Source of the DNA: CATQHL01 sp965242895
GTDB taxonomy: Bacteria; Actinomycetota; Acidimicrobiia; Acidimicrobiales; CATQHL01
Assembly: GCA_965242895.1 (NCBI GenBank)
Contig: OZ251507.1
Location: forward strand, 1,426,001 to 1,490,000
Reading direction: 5' to 3'
DNA length: 64,000 nucleotides
Both the position numbers and the translations under genes were made by a program. A model generated the notes under the pieces. It ran no database searches. It worked only from the letters and a program-made list of their open reading frames with translations, and was not told where the DNA came from. Positions 7,576 through 16,441 of the stretch are shown here, piece by piece (the stretch's first letter is position 1; each line of letters begins with the position of its first letter).

Positions 7576-8778
7576 TCAGGTGATGCTGACCGGAGATTCG
7601 GTTGGTTCGTCCCGTTGAGAGGTTCCTGCGGATAGTCCGTCCATCAATCTGTGGGCGCTGCATGAAGCCAGTTCACCTGCGGAGACCGTTTCGATGATTA
7701 GCTGCTCGGCCACTGCCCGCACGGCGTTCGCCGCCGGCCCGTCGTCGAGCACGAACGGTTTTCCTGCGTCGCTGCTAGGGGAGACTTTCGGGTCAATCGG
7801 AATCCCTCCAAGGAAAGGCGCCCCGATCTCGGCCGCTAGAGCCTCCCCGCCGCCGCTGCCGAAGAGTTCGTGGCTAGCTCCGTCGGAGGAAGTGAAGACG
7901 GTCATGTTTTCGATCACGCCCGCAATCCTCAGGTAATTGTTGCGCCCCATTCGGGCCGCTCTAGCGGCCACGTTCTGAACGCTGCCCGACGGGGTCGTGA
8001 TGATGATCATCTCGGCTCTCGGGAGGAGTTTGGCCACTCCCATCTGCACGTCTCCCGTGCCGGGGGGCATGTCCACGACCAGGAAGTCCATCTGTCCCCA
8101 CAGCACGTCCTCCAGAAAATGCCTTACGGCTCTGTTCAGGATGAGACCGCGCCACATGAGGGCGGTTTGCTCGTCGTCCACCAGAAGCCCCATAGAGACC
8201 ACTTTGAGGATTCCTTCGCCCACGTTCAGGGAGGTGGGGAGTATCTTCCGCTGCTCAGCCGTTCCTTCCAGGCGCCCGCTGATTCCCAGCATTCGGGGCA
8301 CCGAATACCCCCAGATATCTGCGTCGAGAAGCCCGATGCTGCGCCCGCTTTCCGCCAGCGCCACTGCAAGATTTACTGCGATGGAGGACTTCCCCACGCC
8401 CCCCTTCCCCGAGGAGATCAGCAGTACGCGCGTGGTCGGCGGGATTTCGGTGTCGGGAGCCTGTTCGGCCACGTTCTTGCGGGCGATGGCCATGGTCTTC
8501 GACTTTTCTGCAGGCGTGAGTTCCGCCCATTTGATTTCCACGCCCTCGACTCCGTCGAGGGTTGCGATCCGGTCTTTGACGTCGCGTTGAATCTGAGCCC
8601 TCAGCGGGCATCCAAGGGTGGTCAGCGCAACGGTCACGCAGACGTGTCCGTCCGAGTCGATTTCGGCGCCCTTGACCATTCCCAACTCGACGATGTTGCT
8701 GCCTAGTTCAGGGTCGATCACATCGCGCAGCAGGTCGATTACCTGCTCGCTGTTCGGTGGCGAAGGGCTAGCTACCAT
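7576..8778 (-). CDS. mrp: Mrp/ApbC family iron-sulfur carrier ATPase
   Basis: 400 residues. An N-terminal DUF59/MIP18 domain (DVIDPELGSNIVELGMV...LTTLGCPLRAQI) is followed by a P-loop ATPase with a deviant Walker A (SSGKGGVGKSS), switch I DADIWGYS and switch II DMPPGTGD. This is the usual architecture of Mrp/NBP35-type Fe-S cluster carriers. The C-terminal CxxC pair that holds the bridging cluster in ApbC/Nbp35 is absent; the corresponding region reads FTSSDGASHELFG. Lack of the motif also occurs in other actinobacterial Mrp proteins, to my knowledge. It is first in a tight minus-strand unit with selA and selB and divergent from an ErpA-type gene. Confidence 0.93.
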   Translation of the reverse strand: MVASPSPPNSEQVIDLLRDVIDPELGSNIVELGMVKGAEIDSDGHVCVTVALTTLGCPLRAQIQRDVKDRIATLDGVEGVEIKWAELTPAEKSKTMAIARKNVAEQAPDTEIPPTTRVLLISSGKGGVGKSSIAVNLAVALAESGRSIGLLDADIWGYSVPRMLGISGRLEGTAEQRKILPTSLNVGEGILKVVSMGLLVDDEQTALMWRGLILNRAVRHFLEDVLWGQMDFLVVDMPPGTGDVQMGVAKLLPRAEMIIITTPSGSVQNVAARAARMGRNNYLRIAGVIENMTVFTSSDGASHELFGSGGGEALAAEIGAPFLGGIPIDPKVSPSSDAGKPFVLDDGPAANAVRAVAEQLIIETVSAGELASCSAHRLMDGLSAGTSQRDEPTESPVSIT

Positions 8779-9007
8779 GTTGGGAGTTTATTTAAGGGTG
8801 TCGTGCGGTCGCGCAAGATGTGAAATAATCCCAGGCAGACGGATAGACTAAAAATTGTCTTGATAGCTCGACGCCAACCGAATTCTCCATGCTCCAGCCG
8901 ATTCTCCGCGAGCGAAGATCGGAAGACGCTCAGAGACGGCGCAGAGGCCGTCTTCAGGAGTTGTGAGCCAAACACAGAAACGCAGACACGCACAGAAAGG
9001 TGAGAAG

Positions 9008-9328
9008 ATGCTAACGCTGACATCCACAGCCGCAGAGAAAGTAGGCGAACTGCTTGAACAGGAAGGCGAGGAAGAACTCTTTTTGCGTGTGGCAGTCAGG
9101 CCAGGTGGCTGCTCGGGTTTCAGCTATGAGATGTTCTTCGATTCGGAGGCCAAAGAAGATGACACCGCCGCAACCTTCGGAGAGGTGCGGGTGATGGTCG
9201 ACCCTTCTAGTGCGATGCTCCTCCAGGGCGCCACCCTCGATTACAGCGACAGCCTGCAGAACGCCGGTTTCTCGATCGATAATCCCAACGCGCAGCGCAC
9301 CTGCGGCTGCGGTCAGTCCTTCAGCTAG
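9008..9328 (+). CDS. erpA: Iron-sulfur cluster insertion protein, ErpA/IscA (A-type carrier)
   Basis: A 106-residue A-type carrier. The three conserved cysteines are present: one in RPGGCSGFSYE and two in the C-terminal CGCGQSF. The product receives Fe-S clusters from the scaffold and hands them to apoproteins. ATG 9008 is chosen because a GAAAGGTGAGAAG ribosome-binding site precedes it directly and family homology begins there; a longer frame from 8963 adds a low-complexity leader. It is divergent from mrp and upstream of a two-cluster molybdenum-hydroxylase-like protein, so Fe-S supply is a local theme. Confidence 0.93.
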   Translation: MLTLTSTAAEKVGELLEQEGEEELFLRVAVRPGGCSGFSYEMFFDSEAKEDDTAATFGEVRVMVDPSSAMLLQGATLDYSDSLQNAGFSIDNPNAQRTCGCGQSFS

Positions 9329-9498
9329 ACGAGTTACGGCGAAGTTCGTTTACAAAGGGCGGCTTGGCGGGGGCGGGGGGTTCGCTTGCCGGAATTGACG
9401 ACCTAGCCGGCACCCCTCCGGCGTCTCAGGCCCGATCCCTTAGACAGCCCCGATCCCCTAGAACCGAAACCGCAGGAAGTCGGACGACGCACGCTTCG

Positions 9499-11133
9499 AT
9501 GTCGGAGATCTCACTGCATGTAAACGATCGGCTGGTGACTGCTCCAGACAAAGGCGCCTCGCTGCTGTGGCTGCTGCGGGAGTTTCTGAGAATCCGCAGC
9601 GTGAAGGACGGCTGCAGTCCCCAGGGTCAGTGCGGTGCCTGCACCGTGTTGGTAGACGGGATGCCGCGCGTCTCATGCGTCACGCCGGCTCGTCGGGTTG
9701 CAGGCAGGCGGGTGACCACGCTTGAGGGGCTCGGCGACGCCGCGGTGGAGTGGGCAGAGGCGTTCTGCAGCACCGGAGCGAGCCAGTGTGGGTTCTGCAC
9801 ACCAGGGATCATTCTCCGCTTCGAGGGTCTGCGACGCAAGCCGACCTCTGCTGTTGATCCCCGTCGCGCCTTGGCGGCGCACCTCTGCCGCTGCACGGGC
9901 TGGAAGACGATTCTGGAAGCCTGGGAGAAGGCAGCAGCCGCAGAAGATGAGACGGCTCAGCTGCCGGCGGCTGCGTCCGAGTTGTCGTTCCCGCCGCCGG
10001 TGCGAGAGGCAAGTTCAGCCTCAAAGCCGCCCGCCCCCCGTCCGCCGGGGGAAGGCCGTCGCCGAGACCTCCGCGCAGCCGCGGCCAGGGCTCAGCTAGA
10101 GGGCGGCTGCCCGCAGTCGGTGGGTGCGGAGGTTGCGCTGGGAGAGGGCGGATTTGCGGACGACTCCGCACCTGACGGAGCCTTGGTTGCCGTGCCTGCC
10201 CTCGATGGTGGCTGGGCGTTAGGAGAGAGTATTTCAGAGGCGCGCGCCGCATCCGGCCAGCCGGGCGGGCGGCGCAGCACCCTCTCCCCCGAACCGCCGC
10301 TGGAAGCCCCTCCGGGGGAGTGGGAGAGCACCCTGCGGACTTGTTGGGTGGAGCCCGCCTATCTGGAGCTTGACGCATCCTGGTGCCTCCCGGGCGGTGA
10401 GCCTGCCGATCCCCTGGCCAACGGCGGCGCCTTCGGTGGGAAGCGCTCAAGCGAGGTTCGGTCTGTCGCACGCCGTTTGGCGGACGAGACCGGCCGAGCA
10501 GTGCGCGTCCTGTATACCCGCGAGGACGCAGTCCGCTTAGGGCCGAAGCGCCCCCCTGTGGCTGGAGGGGCTGACTCCGAAGGCGGAGGAGTTCTCCGAG
10601 CGGTTCGAACCCCAGGTCTGCGCGCAGTCGCGGCTGCGGCGGCCCCTGGTTTGAAAGTCGAAGAGCGCGAAGTGCCCGGCCCGCCTACGACGATGGCGGC
10701 ACGCGCTGCTGTCATTGCAGAGGTCACGGCGTTGCTGGCCGGAGCGAGAGGAAGGCTCGAACCGGTGAGGTTCCCTGGAGGTGGAGAGGCAATGGCTTGG
10801 CTGCGTCCTGAGCCCGAGGCGGTCATCGAAGTGGAGGTGTGCTGCGGCTTGCCCCTAGACGAGGTCGTGCTGCGTTCCTACTGCATCGGGGCCGCTCACA
10901 TGGCCTATGGCCTGGTGACTTCGGAAGCCGTTGCCGTCACTGACGACGGCTCGGCGGCGGATCTCACGGTGCGTTCCTTCGGTGTGCTTCCTGCGGCGGC
11001 CACTCCGAATGTGGATGTGCGCATAGTGCCGAGCACAGGAGAATCCGTCAACGGTTCCGACGCCGTGTTCGCCGCAGTCGCGGCGGCCACTTGGCTGGCC
11101 CGAGGCTGCCCGCCTTCGTGGCCTACCGGTTGA
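9499..11133 (+). CDS. Compact fused molybdenum hydroxylase-like protein (2x[2Fe-2S] plus shrunken molybdopterin domain)
   Basis: 544 residues from ATG 9499. Residues about 1-155 match the small Fe-S subunit of the xanthine dehydrogenase family: plant-type cluster CSPQGQCGAC plus a distal Cys, then the alpha-helical cluster QCGFCTPG and CRCTGWK. A low-complexity Pro/Ala/Gly region follows. The C-terminal half retains landmarks of the molybdopterin large subunit: NGGAFGGK, RVLYTREDAVRLGPKRPP, and near the end TPNVDVRIV...TGES with the Glu position of the catalytic loop, then AAVAAATWLARG. The normal large subunit is about 750 residues; here roughly 380 remain. It is either a reduced enzyme or a decayed one. 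Clustering with selenium genes raises, but does not show, a selenium-dependent hydroxylase. Confidence 0.72.
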   Translation: MSEISLHVNDRLVTAPDKGASLLWLLREFLRIRSVKDGCSPQGQCGACTVLVDGMPRVSCVTPARRVAGRRVTTLEGLGDAAVEWAEAFCSTGASQCGFCTPGIILRFEGLRRKPTSAVDPRRALAAHLCRCTGWKTILEAWEKAAAAEDETAQLPAAASELSFPPPVREASSASKPPAPRPPGEGRRRDLRAAAARAQLEGGCPQSVGAEVALGEGGFADDSAPDGALVAVPALDGGWALGESISEARAASGQPGGRRSTLSPEPPLEAPPGEWESTLRTCWVEPAYLELDASWCLPGGEPADPLANGGAFGGKRSSEVRSVARRLADETGRAVRVLYTREDAVRLGPKRPPVAGGADSEGGGVLRAVRTPGLRAVAAAAAPGLKVEEREVPGPPTTMAARAAVIAEVTALLAGARGRLEPVRFPGGGEAMAWLRPEPEAVIEVEVCCGLPLDEVVLRSYCIGAAHMAYGLVTSEAVAVTDDGSAADLTVRSFGVLPAAATPNVDVRIVPSTGESVNGSDAVFAAVAAATWLARGCPPSWPTG

Positions 11134-11366
11134 ACGGAAGCTCCCGCGCCCATCCGCCCCCATCCGCCGTTCGATCCCTCAGCGCTTCTCGCCCCCCGCC
11201 GCTCCGCAGCCGCGGCGGCAGCCGGCAGGCGGCAGCCGGCATCGGGGAAGCTGGAGTGTAGATTTCCCTTGACTAGGTATACTGCGCCTCGGAAATCGCC
11301 AGCTATCGAATGGGGATGTCCGCTTTCATCTCAAGTAGTCCTTGGAATTAATTGGAGGTCTTATAA
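11134..11366 (+). promoter_or_regulatory. Intergenic region upstream of glnA with possible promoter
   Basis: 233 bp without a gene. GGTATACT at about 11275-11282 resembles an extended -10 element, but no good -35 lies at the right distance. A strong AATTGGAGGTC ribosome-binding site ends the region before the glnA ATG. The leader after the putative -10 is about 80 bases and AT-richer than the surroundings. Confidence 0.35.
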
Positions 11367-12791
11367 ATGACTACGCCTGCTGAAATATTGGCCCTTGCTG
11401 AAGACGAGGGTGTCGAATTTATCGATGTTCGTTTCACCGATGTGCCGGGCCAGCAACAGCACATGACGATTCCCGTTTCGCAGCTTCGAGAGAGCGTCTT
11501 TGACGAAGGGTTGGGCTTTGACGGGTCTTCTATCCAGGGGTTCCAGCACATCGACGACTCGGACATGCTGCTGATACCCGGCACAGAGGACGCCTTCATC
11601 GACCCGTTCTACGAATACAAGACGCTGGTTCTCTTCGCCACCGTCCGCGACCCGGTCACTGAAGAAGAGTACGACAAAGACCCAGCGGTCGTGGCCAGGA
11701 GAGCCGAGCAGTACCTGCTCGACAGCGGAATTGCCGACAAGTGCTATATCGGTCCTGAACTCGAGTTTTTCATATTCGACAGCGTCGTCTACGGAAATAC
11801 CCGTCGCAGTTCACACTTCCAAATCTCTTCGGTCGAAGCACCTTGGTCTTCCTTGGAATCGACCGACATCCACGGCGACCTCAACACCGGGCACAAAATT
11901 CCTTACAAGGCAGGTTACGTGCCGCTCGCCCCGCGTGACAGAGGTCAGGACTTGCGTTCAGAAATGAGCAGAACCTTAGAGGACTGCGGTGTCGAAATCG
12001 AACTTCATCACCACGAGGTAGGCACCGCCGGTCAGGCTGAAATCGATCTGCGCTTCGACTCCTTGAAGAGAATGGCCGACAAAGCACAGACTTACAAGTA
12101 CATCTGCAAGAACGTCGCCGCCAAGGCGGGGAAAACGGTCACCTTCATGCCCAAGCCGGTTTACCAGGACAACGGATCGGGTATGCACACCCACATCTCC
12201 CTGTGGAGGGGGGATGATCCGTTGTTCTACGGAGATGGGTACGCCGCTCTGTCGCAGTTGGCGCTTCATTTCATTGGAGGGTTACTGAAGCACGCTCCGG
12301 CGATTCTCGCCTTTTGTGCTCCCACCATCAACTCCTACAAGAGGCTCGTACCCGGTTACGAAGCCCCAGTGAACTTGGTCTACTCGCAGCGCAACCGTTC
12401 TGCGGCTATCCGTATTCCGATGTATTCAAAGAAGCCGGCCGCAAAGCGAATTGAATTCCGCTGCCCGGACCCTTCGGCCAATCCCTATCTGGCGTTTTCC
12501 GCCATGCTCATGGCCGGCCTTGACGGAATCCAGAACGAGATCGATCCTGGTGACCCCCTAGACGTCAACCTCTACGACCTTTCAGCGAAGGAAATGGAAG
12601 GGATAGAGACGGTACCGGGCGCTCTCTGGGAGTCCCTCGACGCCCTGGAAGCTGATAACGAGTTCTTGAGGCGCGGAGGCGTCTTCAGCGATCATGTGCT
12701 GGATTCGTTCATCGAACTCAAGAGAGGCGAGATTTTCGACGTCGCCATGCGCCCCCACCCCATGGAATTTGAGCTCTATTACTCGGTTTAA
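11367..12791 (+). CDS. glnA: Glutamine synthetase type I
   Basis: 474 residues, the normal length for dodecameric GSI. Visible are the N-terminal beta-grasp with VRFTDVPGQQQH and GFDGSSIQGF, the metal/ATP site NGSGMHTHISLW (read DNGSGMHTHIS), the glutamate loop APTINSYKRLVPGYEAPVN, and NRSAAIRIP. The adenylylation loop reads NLYDLSAKE, with Tyr at residue 403, so the enzyme is of the type switched off by GlnE. It forms glutamine from glutamate, ammonium and ATP. amtB and glnD in the same window are partners in nitrogen control, though 45 kb away. Single gene with its own leader. Confidence 0.97.
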   Translation: MTTPAEILALAEDEGVEFIDVRFTDVPGQQQHMTIPVSQLRESVFDEGLGFDGSSIQGFQHIDDSDMLLIPGTEDAFIDPFYEYKTLVLFATVRDPVTEEEYDKDPAVVARRAEQYLLDSGIADKCYIGPELEFFIFDSVVYGNTRRSSHFQISSVEAPWSSLESTDIHGDLNTGHKIPYKAGYVPLAPRDRGQDLRSEMSRTLEDCGVEIELHHHEVGTAGQAEIDLRFDSLKRMADKAQTYKYICKNVAAKAGKTVTFMPKPVYQDNGSGMHTHISLWRGDDPLFYGDGYAALSQLALHFIGGLLKHAPAILAFCAPTINSYKRLVPGYEAPVNLVYSQRNRSAAIRIPMYSKKPAAKRIEFRCPDPSANPYLAFSAMLMAGLDGIQNEIDPGDPLDVNLYDLSAKEMEGIETVPGALWESLDALEADNEFLRRGGVFSDHVLDSFIELKRGEIFDVAMRPHPMEFELYYSV

Positions 12792-12888
12792 GTCGGACGC
12801 TCAGGTCAATCCGCATCAACAGCATGTTTCAGGTGCCGTCGCCTCGCCCGTAGGCGCCTGACGGAGAAGCCTGCATCGTCTTTCTAAC

Positions 12889-14628
12889 TTGGGTGTCGTG
12901 CTGCGCATCGGGCTGTGCCAGGTCAATTTCGTCGTTGGCGACCTCCAAGGCAACCTAGAGCGAATCCTTGAGAGGCTGCGGGCAGCCGAGGCTGCCGGAG
13001 CGGATATTGCCGCCTTTCCCGAATTGGCCGTCAGCGGCTATCCGCCCGAAGATTTATTGACCAAACCTAGGTTCCTCGCAGACTGCCGAGACGTCCTAGA
13101 GACGCTGGCTGCTGCGACTTCTGAGTGCGCCGCCGTAGTCGGCCTGCCGCTTGCCGACGCCGAGACCGGAGACGTCTACAACGCGGCTGCCGTCTGCGCG
13201 GCGGGCGTCGTCGCAGGTTTCGTCAGCAAGTCTCAACTGCCGAACTACGGAGTGTTCGACGAAAGGCGTTATTTCAGCCCTGGCGCCCCTGGTCCCCTTT
13301 TCAGGATCAGGGGGGTGAACGTAGGCGTTTCCATCTGCGAAGACCTCTGGATAGACGGAGGAGCGGTCAATGAGTTGGCAGAAGCTGGTGCGGAGGTGAT
13401 TCTCAATCTAAATGCTTCACCGTATTCGCAGGGAAAAGTTGCGGAGCGAATGGAACTGCTTCGACGTCGGGCGGGTGAAATATGCTGCCCTATCGCCTAT
13501 GTTAACCTTGTCGGCGGGCAAGACGAGCTGGTCTTCGACGGCAACTCGATGCTGTTCGATGCCTCCGGCGACTGTTCTGCGCGAGCGGATGCTTTCGCTG
13601 AACAGACTTTGCTGGTCGACGTCGAAGTTTGCGAGCGTGCGAGGGCGGCGGATTCCTCGATCGCTCTGGTGAACGTGAGCGACCCCCAGACGGCTGCCCT
13701 CCCGCCGCTGCGTCCTCCCGACCCTTCCGACCCTCCCGATCCTCAGCCTGTTTCGTCCTCTGTTTCCGAGGTGTACTCGGCTTTGGTGCTAGGCACTCGC
13801 GATTATGTGCGAAAGAACGGCTTCGACCGCGTCTGTCTGGGTGTCTCCGGCGGCGTGGATTCAGCTCTCACCGCCGCAATCGCATGCGACGCCCTTTCCC
13901 CGGAGCAGGTTTGCTGTGTTCTGATGCCGTCCCGCTTCACGTCCCGCCATTCTCTCGAAGACGCCGAGCAACTATGCGAAAACCTGGGAGCGGAGCGGCG
14001 GATAATCCCGATCGAGCCTGCCCACAAAGCTTTCTTGGAACTCCTAGCTCCAGAGTTCGGTGATCTGCCCGCCGACCTTGCCGAAGAGAACTTGCAGCCT
14101 CGGATACGCGCCGTTCTTTTGATGGCGCTGGCCAACAAGTTCGGCTGGCTGGTGCTGGCCACCGGCAACAAAACAGAGAGTGCCGTCGGCTACTCCACTC
14201 TCTACGGCGACACCGCCGGGGCGTTGGCCGTCATCAAAGACATCTGGAAAATGCAGGTTTACGAACTTGCCCGCTTCCGGAACTCGCAGGGAGAACGCCC
14301 GCCGATCCCGGAGCGGATACTTACTAAGCCACCCACGGCCGAACTCAGAGAGGACCAGCGTGACGATCAGAGTCTCCCCCCTTATGCGGTTCTGGATCCG
14401 GTAGTGAGGGCTTTGGTGGAAGACGGCAAGACGTCTGCTGAACTTCTCGCTGAAGGACTTGACGCCGAGGTGGTCTCGAGCACGGCGCTTTCCCTCTACG
14501 CCTCCGAGTACAAGCGAAGGCAAAGCCCGCTGGGGCTGCGCGTAACCCACAGGGCTTTCGGCAAGGATCGCCGCATGCCTGTCACCAATCATTACCGCAG
14601 CGTCCCCAGCGTCCGAGGGAGTTCGTGA
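12889..14628 (+). CDS. nadE: Glutamine-dependent NAD+ synthetase
   Basis: 579 residues with two domains. The N-terminal nitrilase-type glutaminase has the Glu-Lys-Cys triad in AFPELAVSGYPPEDLL, SKSQLPNYGVFDERRYF and SICEDLW. The C-terminal NAD synthetase domain has the PP-loop SGGVDSAL around residue 320 and LATGNKTE. It amidates nicotinic acid adenine dinucleotide to NAD+ using glutamine-derived ammonia tunnelled between the domains. The start is uncertain between TTG 12889 and GTG 12898; the first residues VLRIGLCQVNF belong to the family. A Pro/Asp linker (about residues 280-290) joins the domains. Its stop overlaps the start of the next gene. Confidence 0.95.
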   Translation: MGVVLRIGLCQVNFVVGDLQGNLERILERLRAAEAAGADIAAFPELAVSGYPPEDLLTKPRFLADCRDVLETLAAATSECAAVVGLPLADAETGDVYNAAAVCAAGVVAGFVSKSQLPNYGVFDERRYFSPGAPGPLFRIRGVNVGVSICEDLWIDGGAVNELAEAGAEVILNLNASPYSQGKVAERMELLRRRAGEICCPIAYVNLVGGQDELVFDGNSMLFDASGDCSARADAFAEQTLLVDVEVCERARAADSSIALVNVSDPQTAALPPLRPPDPSDPPDPQPVSSSVSEVYSALVLGTRDYVRKNGFDRVCLGVSGGVDSALTAAIACDALSPEQVCCVLMPSRFTSRHSLEDAEQLCENLGAERRIIPIEPAHKAFLELLAPEFGDLPADLAEENLQPRIRAVLLMALANKFGWLVLATGNKTESAVGYSTLYGDTAGALAVIKDIWKMQVYELARFRNSQGERPPIPERILTKPPTAELREDQRDDQSLPPYAVLDPVVRALVEDGKTSAELLAEGLDAEVVSSTALSLYASEYKRRQSPLGLRVTHRAFGKDRRMPVTNHYRSVPSVRGSS

Positions 14629-15206
14629 AGCAAGCCGGTCTGCCGATCGAAGACTTGGCCGCCCGCGTTGGTCAGTACGTGTGGTGGGAGCGTCGTCTTT
14701 GCGCTGTCCTTGCCGATTGGGCGTGCGACGAAGTCGACAACCGGGCCAGGCTGCACTTCCACACCCTGGGTCGTCAGGTCGAAGCACACGCCTTCATTTG
14801 GGAGGTGCTGCTGCCCGATTCGCCTGCCCTGCACGCTTCCGAGCGTGTCGCGCCTCCACCTGCTTGGAAGGATCAGTCGGATGCACAGATCACCGGTCTT
14901 TCCCCCCCTACTTTCGGGCGGTTGGTGGTCTTGAACGAAACTCTTCTCCCCGTGCTTGCGGCGTCTCTGAATGATTTCACGGACGGGCTTTCTCCCGTCT
15001 CGGAAGGGCCGGAGTTGCGCCACGCCGACCTCATAGCCCGTGATTTGAGGCGCTTCGCTGCACTAGGGGAGGAGTTGCTGGCCGGACTCCTAGCGGAGAA
15101 CGGCAGCCCGAACCTGTCCTCGGAGGTGGCCTCTGCGGTCGGACGATTGCGTCAGACGGCCGGCGCAACTGGTCGGTCGAACGGAATATGTGTTGAAGAA
15201 GAGTAG
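14625..15206 (+). CDS. Uncharacterised helical protein coupled to nadE
   Basis: 193 residues with no domain I can name. The GTG start overlaps the nadE stop (GTGA), which points to translational coupling. The sequence is mostly alpha-helical by composition, with an early WWERRLCAVLADWACDE segment and HFHTLGRQVEAHAF, suggesting a four-helix bundle possibly like a ferritin-like or tRNA-modification-type fold; this is inference only. There is no signal peptide or membrane helix. The gene ends in an acidic CVEEE tail, shortly before the promoter of a sigma factor. Confidence 0.65.
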   Translation: MKQAGLPIEDLAARVGQYVWWERRLCAVLADWACDEVDNRARLHFHTLGRQVEAHAFIWEVLLPDSPALHASERVAPPPAWKDQSDAQITGLSPPTFGRLVVLNETLLPVLAASLNDFTDGLSPVSEGPELRHADLIARDLRRFAALGEELLAGLLAENGSPNLSSEVASAVGRLRQTAGATGRSNGICVEEE

Positions 15207-15220
15207 AGAATCTGTAAAGT
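15193..15220 (+). promoter_or_regulatory. Candidate promoter of the sigma factor gene
   Basis: TTGAAG (15193-15198), a 16-base spacer and TAAAGT (15215-15220) give a reasonable vegetative promoter inside the last codons of the preceding gene. A leader of about 70 bases would follow, ending in a GGGAGGATGGGCAA ribosome-binding site. Confidence 0.45.
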
Positions 15221-15297
15221 GAGCGCGCTAGGAGCATCCGTCCGGTGAGGCCATTTCCCCGGGATGAAGATCTGAAGTCCATTGGGAGGATGGGCAA

Positions 15298-16233
15298 ATG
15301 ACCAGAGACCGGTTAGAGCGAGAGGACGAAGACCTCGTCCGTCGTTATCTGTCTGAAATCGGCCAGCACACACTCCTCAACAAAGAAGGGGAGGTGGCTT
15401 TGGCCAAGAAAATCGAGGCAGGCAAGAGCGCGAAGTCGCAGTTGCGCCAGCGGCCCTCGATTGGTAAGTCGCGCCGATCCGAACTCGAACGCCAGGTCGT
15501 CGAGGGGGAGAAGGCCGAGAAGATGTTCGTGCAGTCCAACCTGCGTCTAGTGGTGTCGATCGCCAAGAAGTACCAGGCTTCCGGTCTGCCGCTCTTGGAC
15601 TTGGTGCAGGAGGGAAATCTGGGGCTCATTCACGCCGTGGAGAAGTTCGATTGGCGGAAGGGGTTTAAGTTCTCCACATACGCCACTTGGTGGATTCGCC
15701 AAGCCATCACAAGGGGGATCGCCAACACCAGCCGCACAGTTCGCCTGCCGGTTCACGCCGGCGACACCCTGACCCGCGTCCAGAAGGCCAGAGCCCGCCT
15801 AGAGCTCGATCTAGGGCGGAGTCCCACCCTCAAAGAGGTGGCGGAGAAGATCGGCATGCCTGAGAACAAGGTGACCGAGGCCATGCGCTTTGCTTCGGAT
15901 CTGCGCTCGCTTTCCGAACCTCTCAGGGAAGACGGAGACGCCAACCTAGCCGACGTGGTAGAGGACCGCTCGGCTGAATCCCCATTCGAAATGGCCGCCA
16001 ACAAGCTGCTGCCGGAAGAAATTCAGCGGCTGCTCTCTCCTCTCAACCGGCGGGAGCGCGAGATCTTGACGCATCGCTACGGGCTGGATCGAGGCGGGGT
16101 GCGCACCCTCGAGGAAGTAGCAGAACATTTCAACCTCACCCGGGAGCGCATTCGCCAGATCGAAGCCCGAGCCATGTCGAAACTGCGTCATCCTTCCTGC
16201 GACAGGGGCGCTAGGGAACTCCTCCCCGTCTGA
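15298..16233 (+). CDS. Sigma-70 family sigma factor, primary-like (group 1/2)
   Basis: 311 residues with regions 1.2 to 4. Region 1.2 reads DLVRRYLSEIG; region 2 contains NLRLVVSIAKKY, LDLVQEGNLGLIHAVEKFDW and KFSTYATWWIRQAITR, identical in form to primary sigma factors; region 3 and region 4 (EILTHRYGLDRG..TLEEVAEHFNLTRERIRQIEARAM) follow. It recognises -10/-35 vegetative-type promoters. The length and absence of the long acidic N-terminal extension seen in actinobacterial SigA/HrdB favour a SigB/HrdD-type secondary factor, but this could be the principal one. Confidence 0.94.
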   Translation: MTRDRLEREDEDLVRRYLSEIGQHTLLNKEGEVALAKKIEAGKSAKSQLRQRPSIGKSRRSELERQVVEGEKAEKMFVQSNLRLVVSIAKKYQASGLPLLDLVQEGNLGLIHAVEKFDWRKGFKFSTYATWWIRQAITRGIANTSRTVRLPVHAGDTLTRVQKARARLELDLGRSPTLKEVAEKIGMPENKVTEAMRFASDLRSLSEPLREDGDANLADVVEDRSAESPFEMAANKLLPEEIQRLLSPLNRREREILTHRYGLDRGGVRTLEEVAEHFNLTRERIRQIEARAMSKLRHPSCDRGARELLPV

Positions 16234-16290
16234 GGCGAGGCGGTCCCCCGCCGTTTTCGTCGTCCCCTCGCGGCTTGTAGGGTTGGGGGT

Positions 16291-16383
16291 GGAGGTGTCC
16301 GAGCGCCTGGTGGGCTCCCCCGCCTTCAAAGCGGGTGGGATGGGCGATCCCCGTCCGGCGGGTTCGATTCCCGTCCACCTCCG
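16291..16383 (+). tRNA. selC: tRNA-Sec, anticodon UCA
   Basis: The 93-base sequence has acceptor arms GGAGGTG/CACCTCC with discriminator G, an anticodon stem CCCGC/GCGGG with loop CTTCAAA (anticodon TCA), a long variable arm (about 21 bases, GGGATGGGCGATCCCC region) and a T arm CGGGTTCGATTCCCG. A long variable arm with UCA anticodon and G73 is diagnostic for selenocysteine tRNA. The eighth acceptor pair looks mismatched. It lies 59 bases after the sigma factor gene and 8.7 kb from selA-selB. Confidence 0.93.
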
Positions 16384-16405
16384 CTCAGAAGTTCGGGATT
16401 CCGTA

Positions 16406-16433
16406 TTGCAAAAAGCACTCCGAGGCGTATAAT
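16406..16433 (+). promoter_or_regulatory. Strong vegetative promoter after tRNA-Sec
   Basis: TTGCAA (16406-16411), 16 bases and a perfect TATAAT (16428-16433). Transcription would start around 16440, at or next to an ATG at 16442, predicting a leaderless mRNA. Confidence 0.65.
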
Positions 16434-16441
16434 CATGTTTC

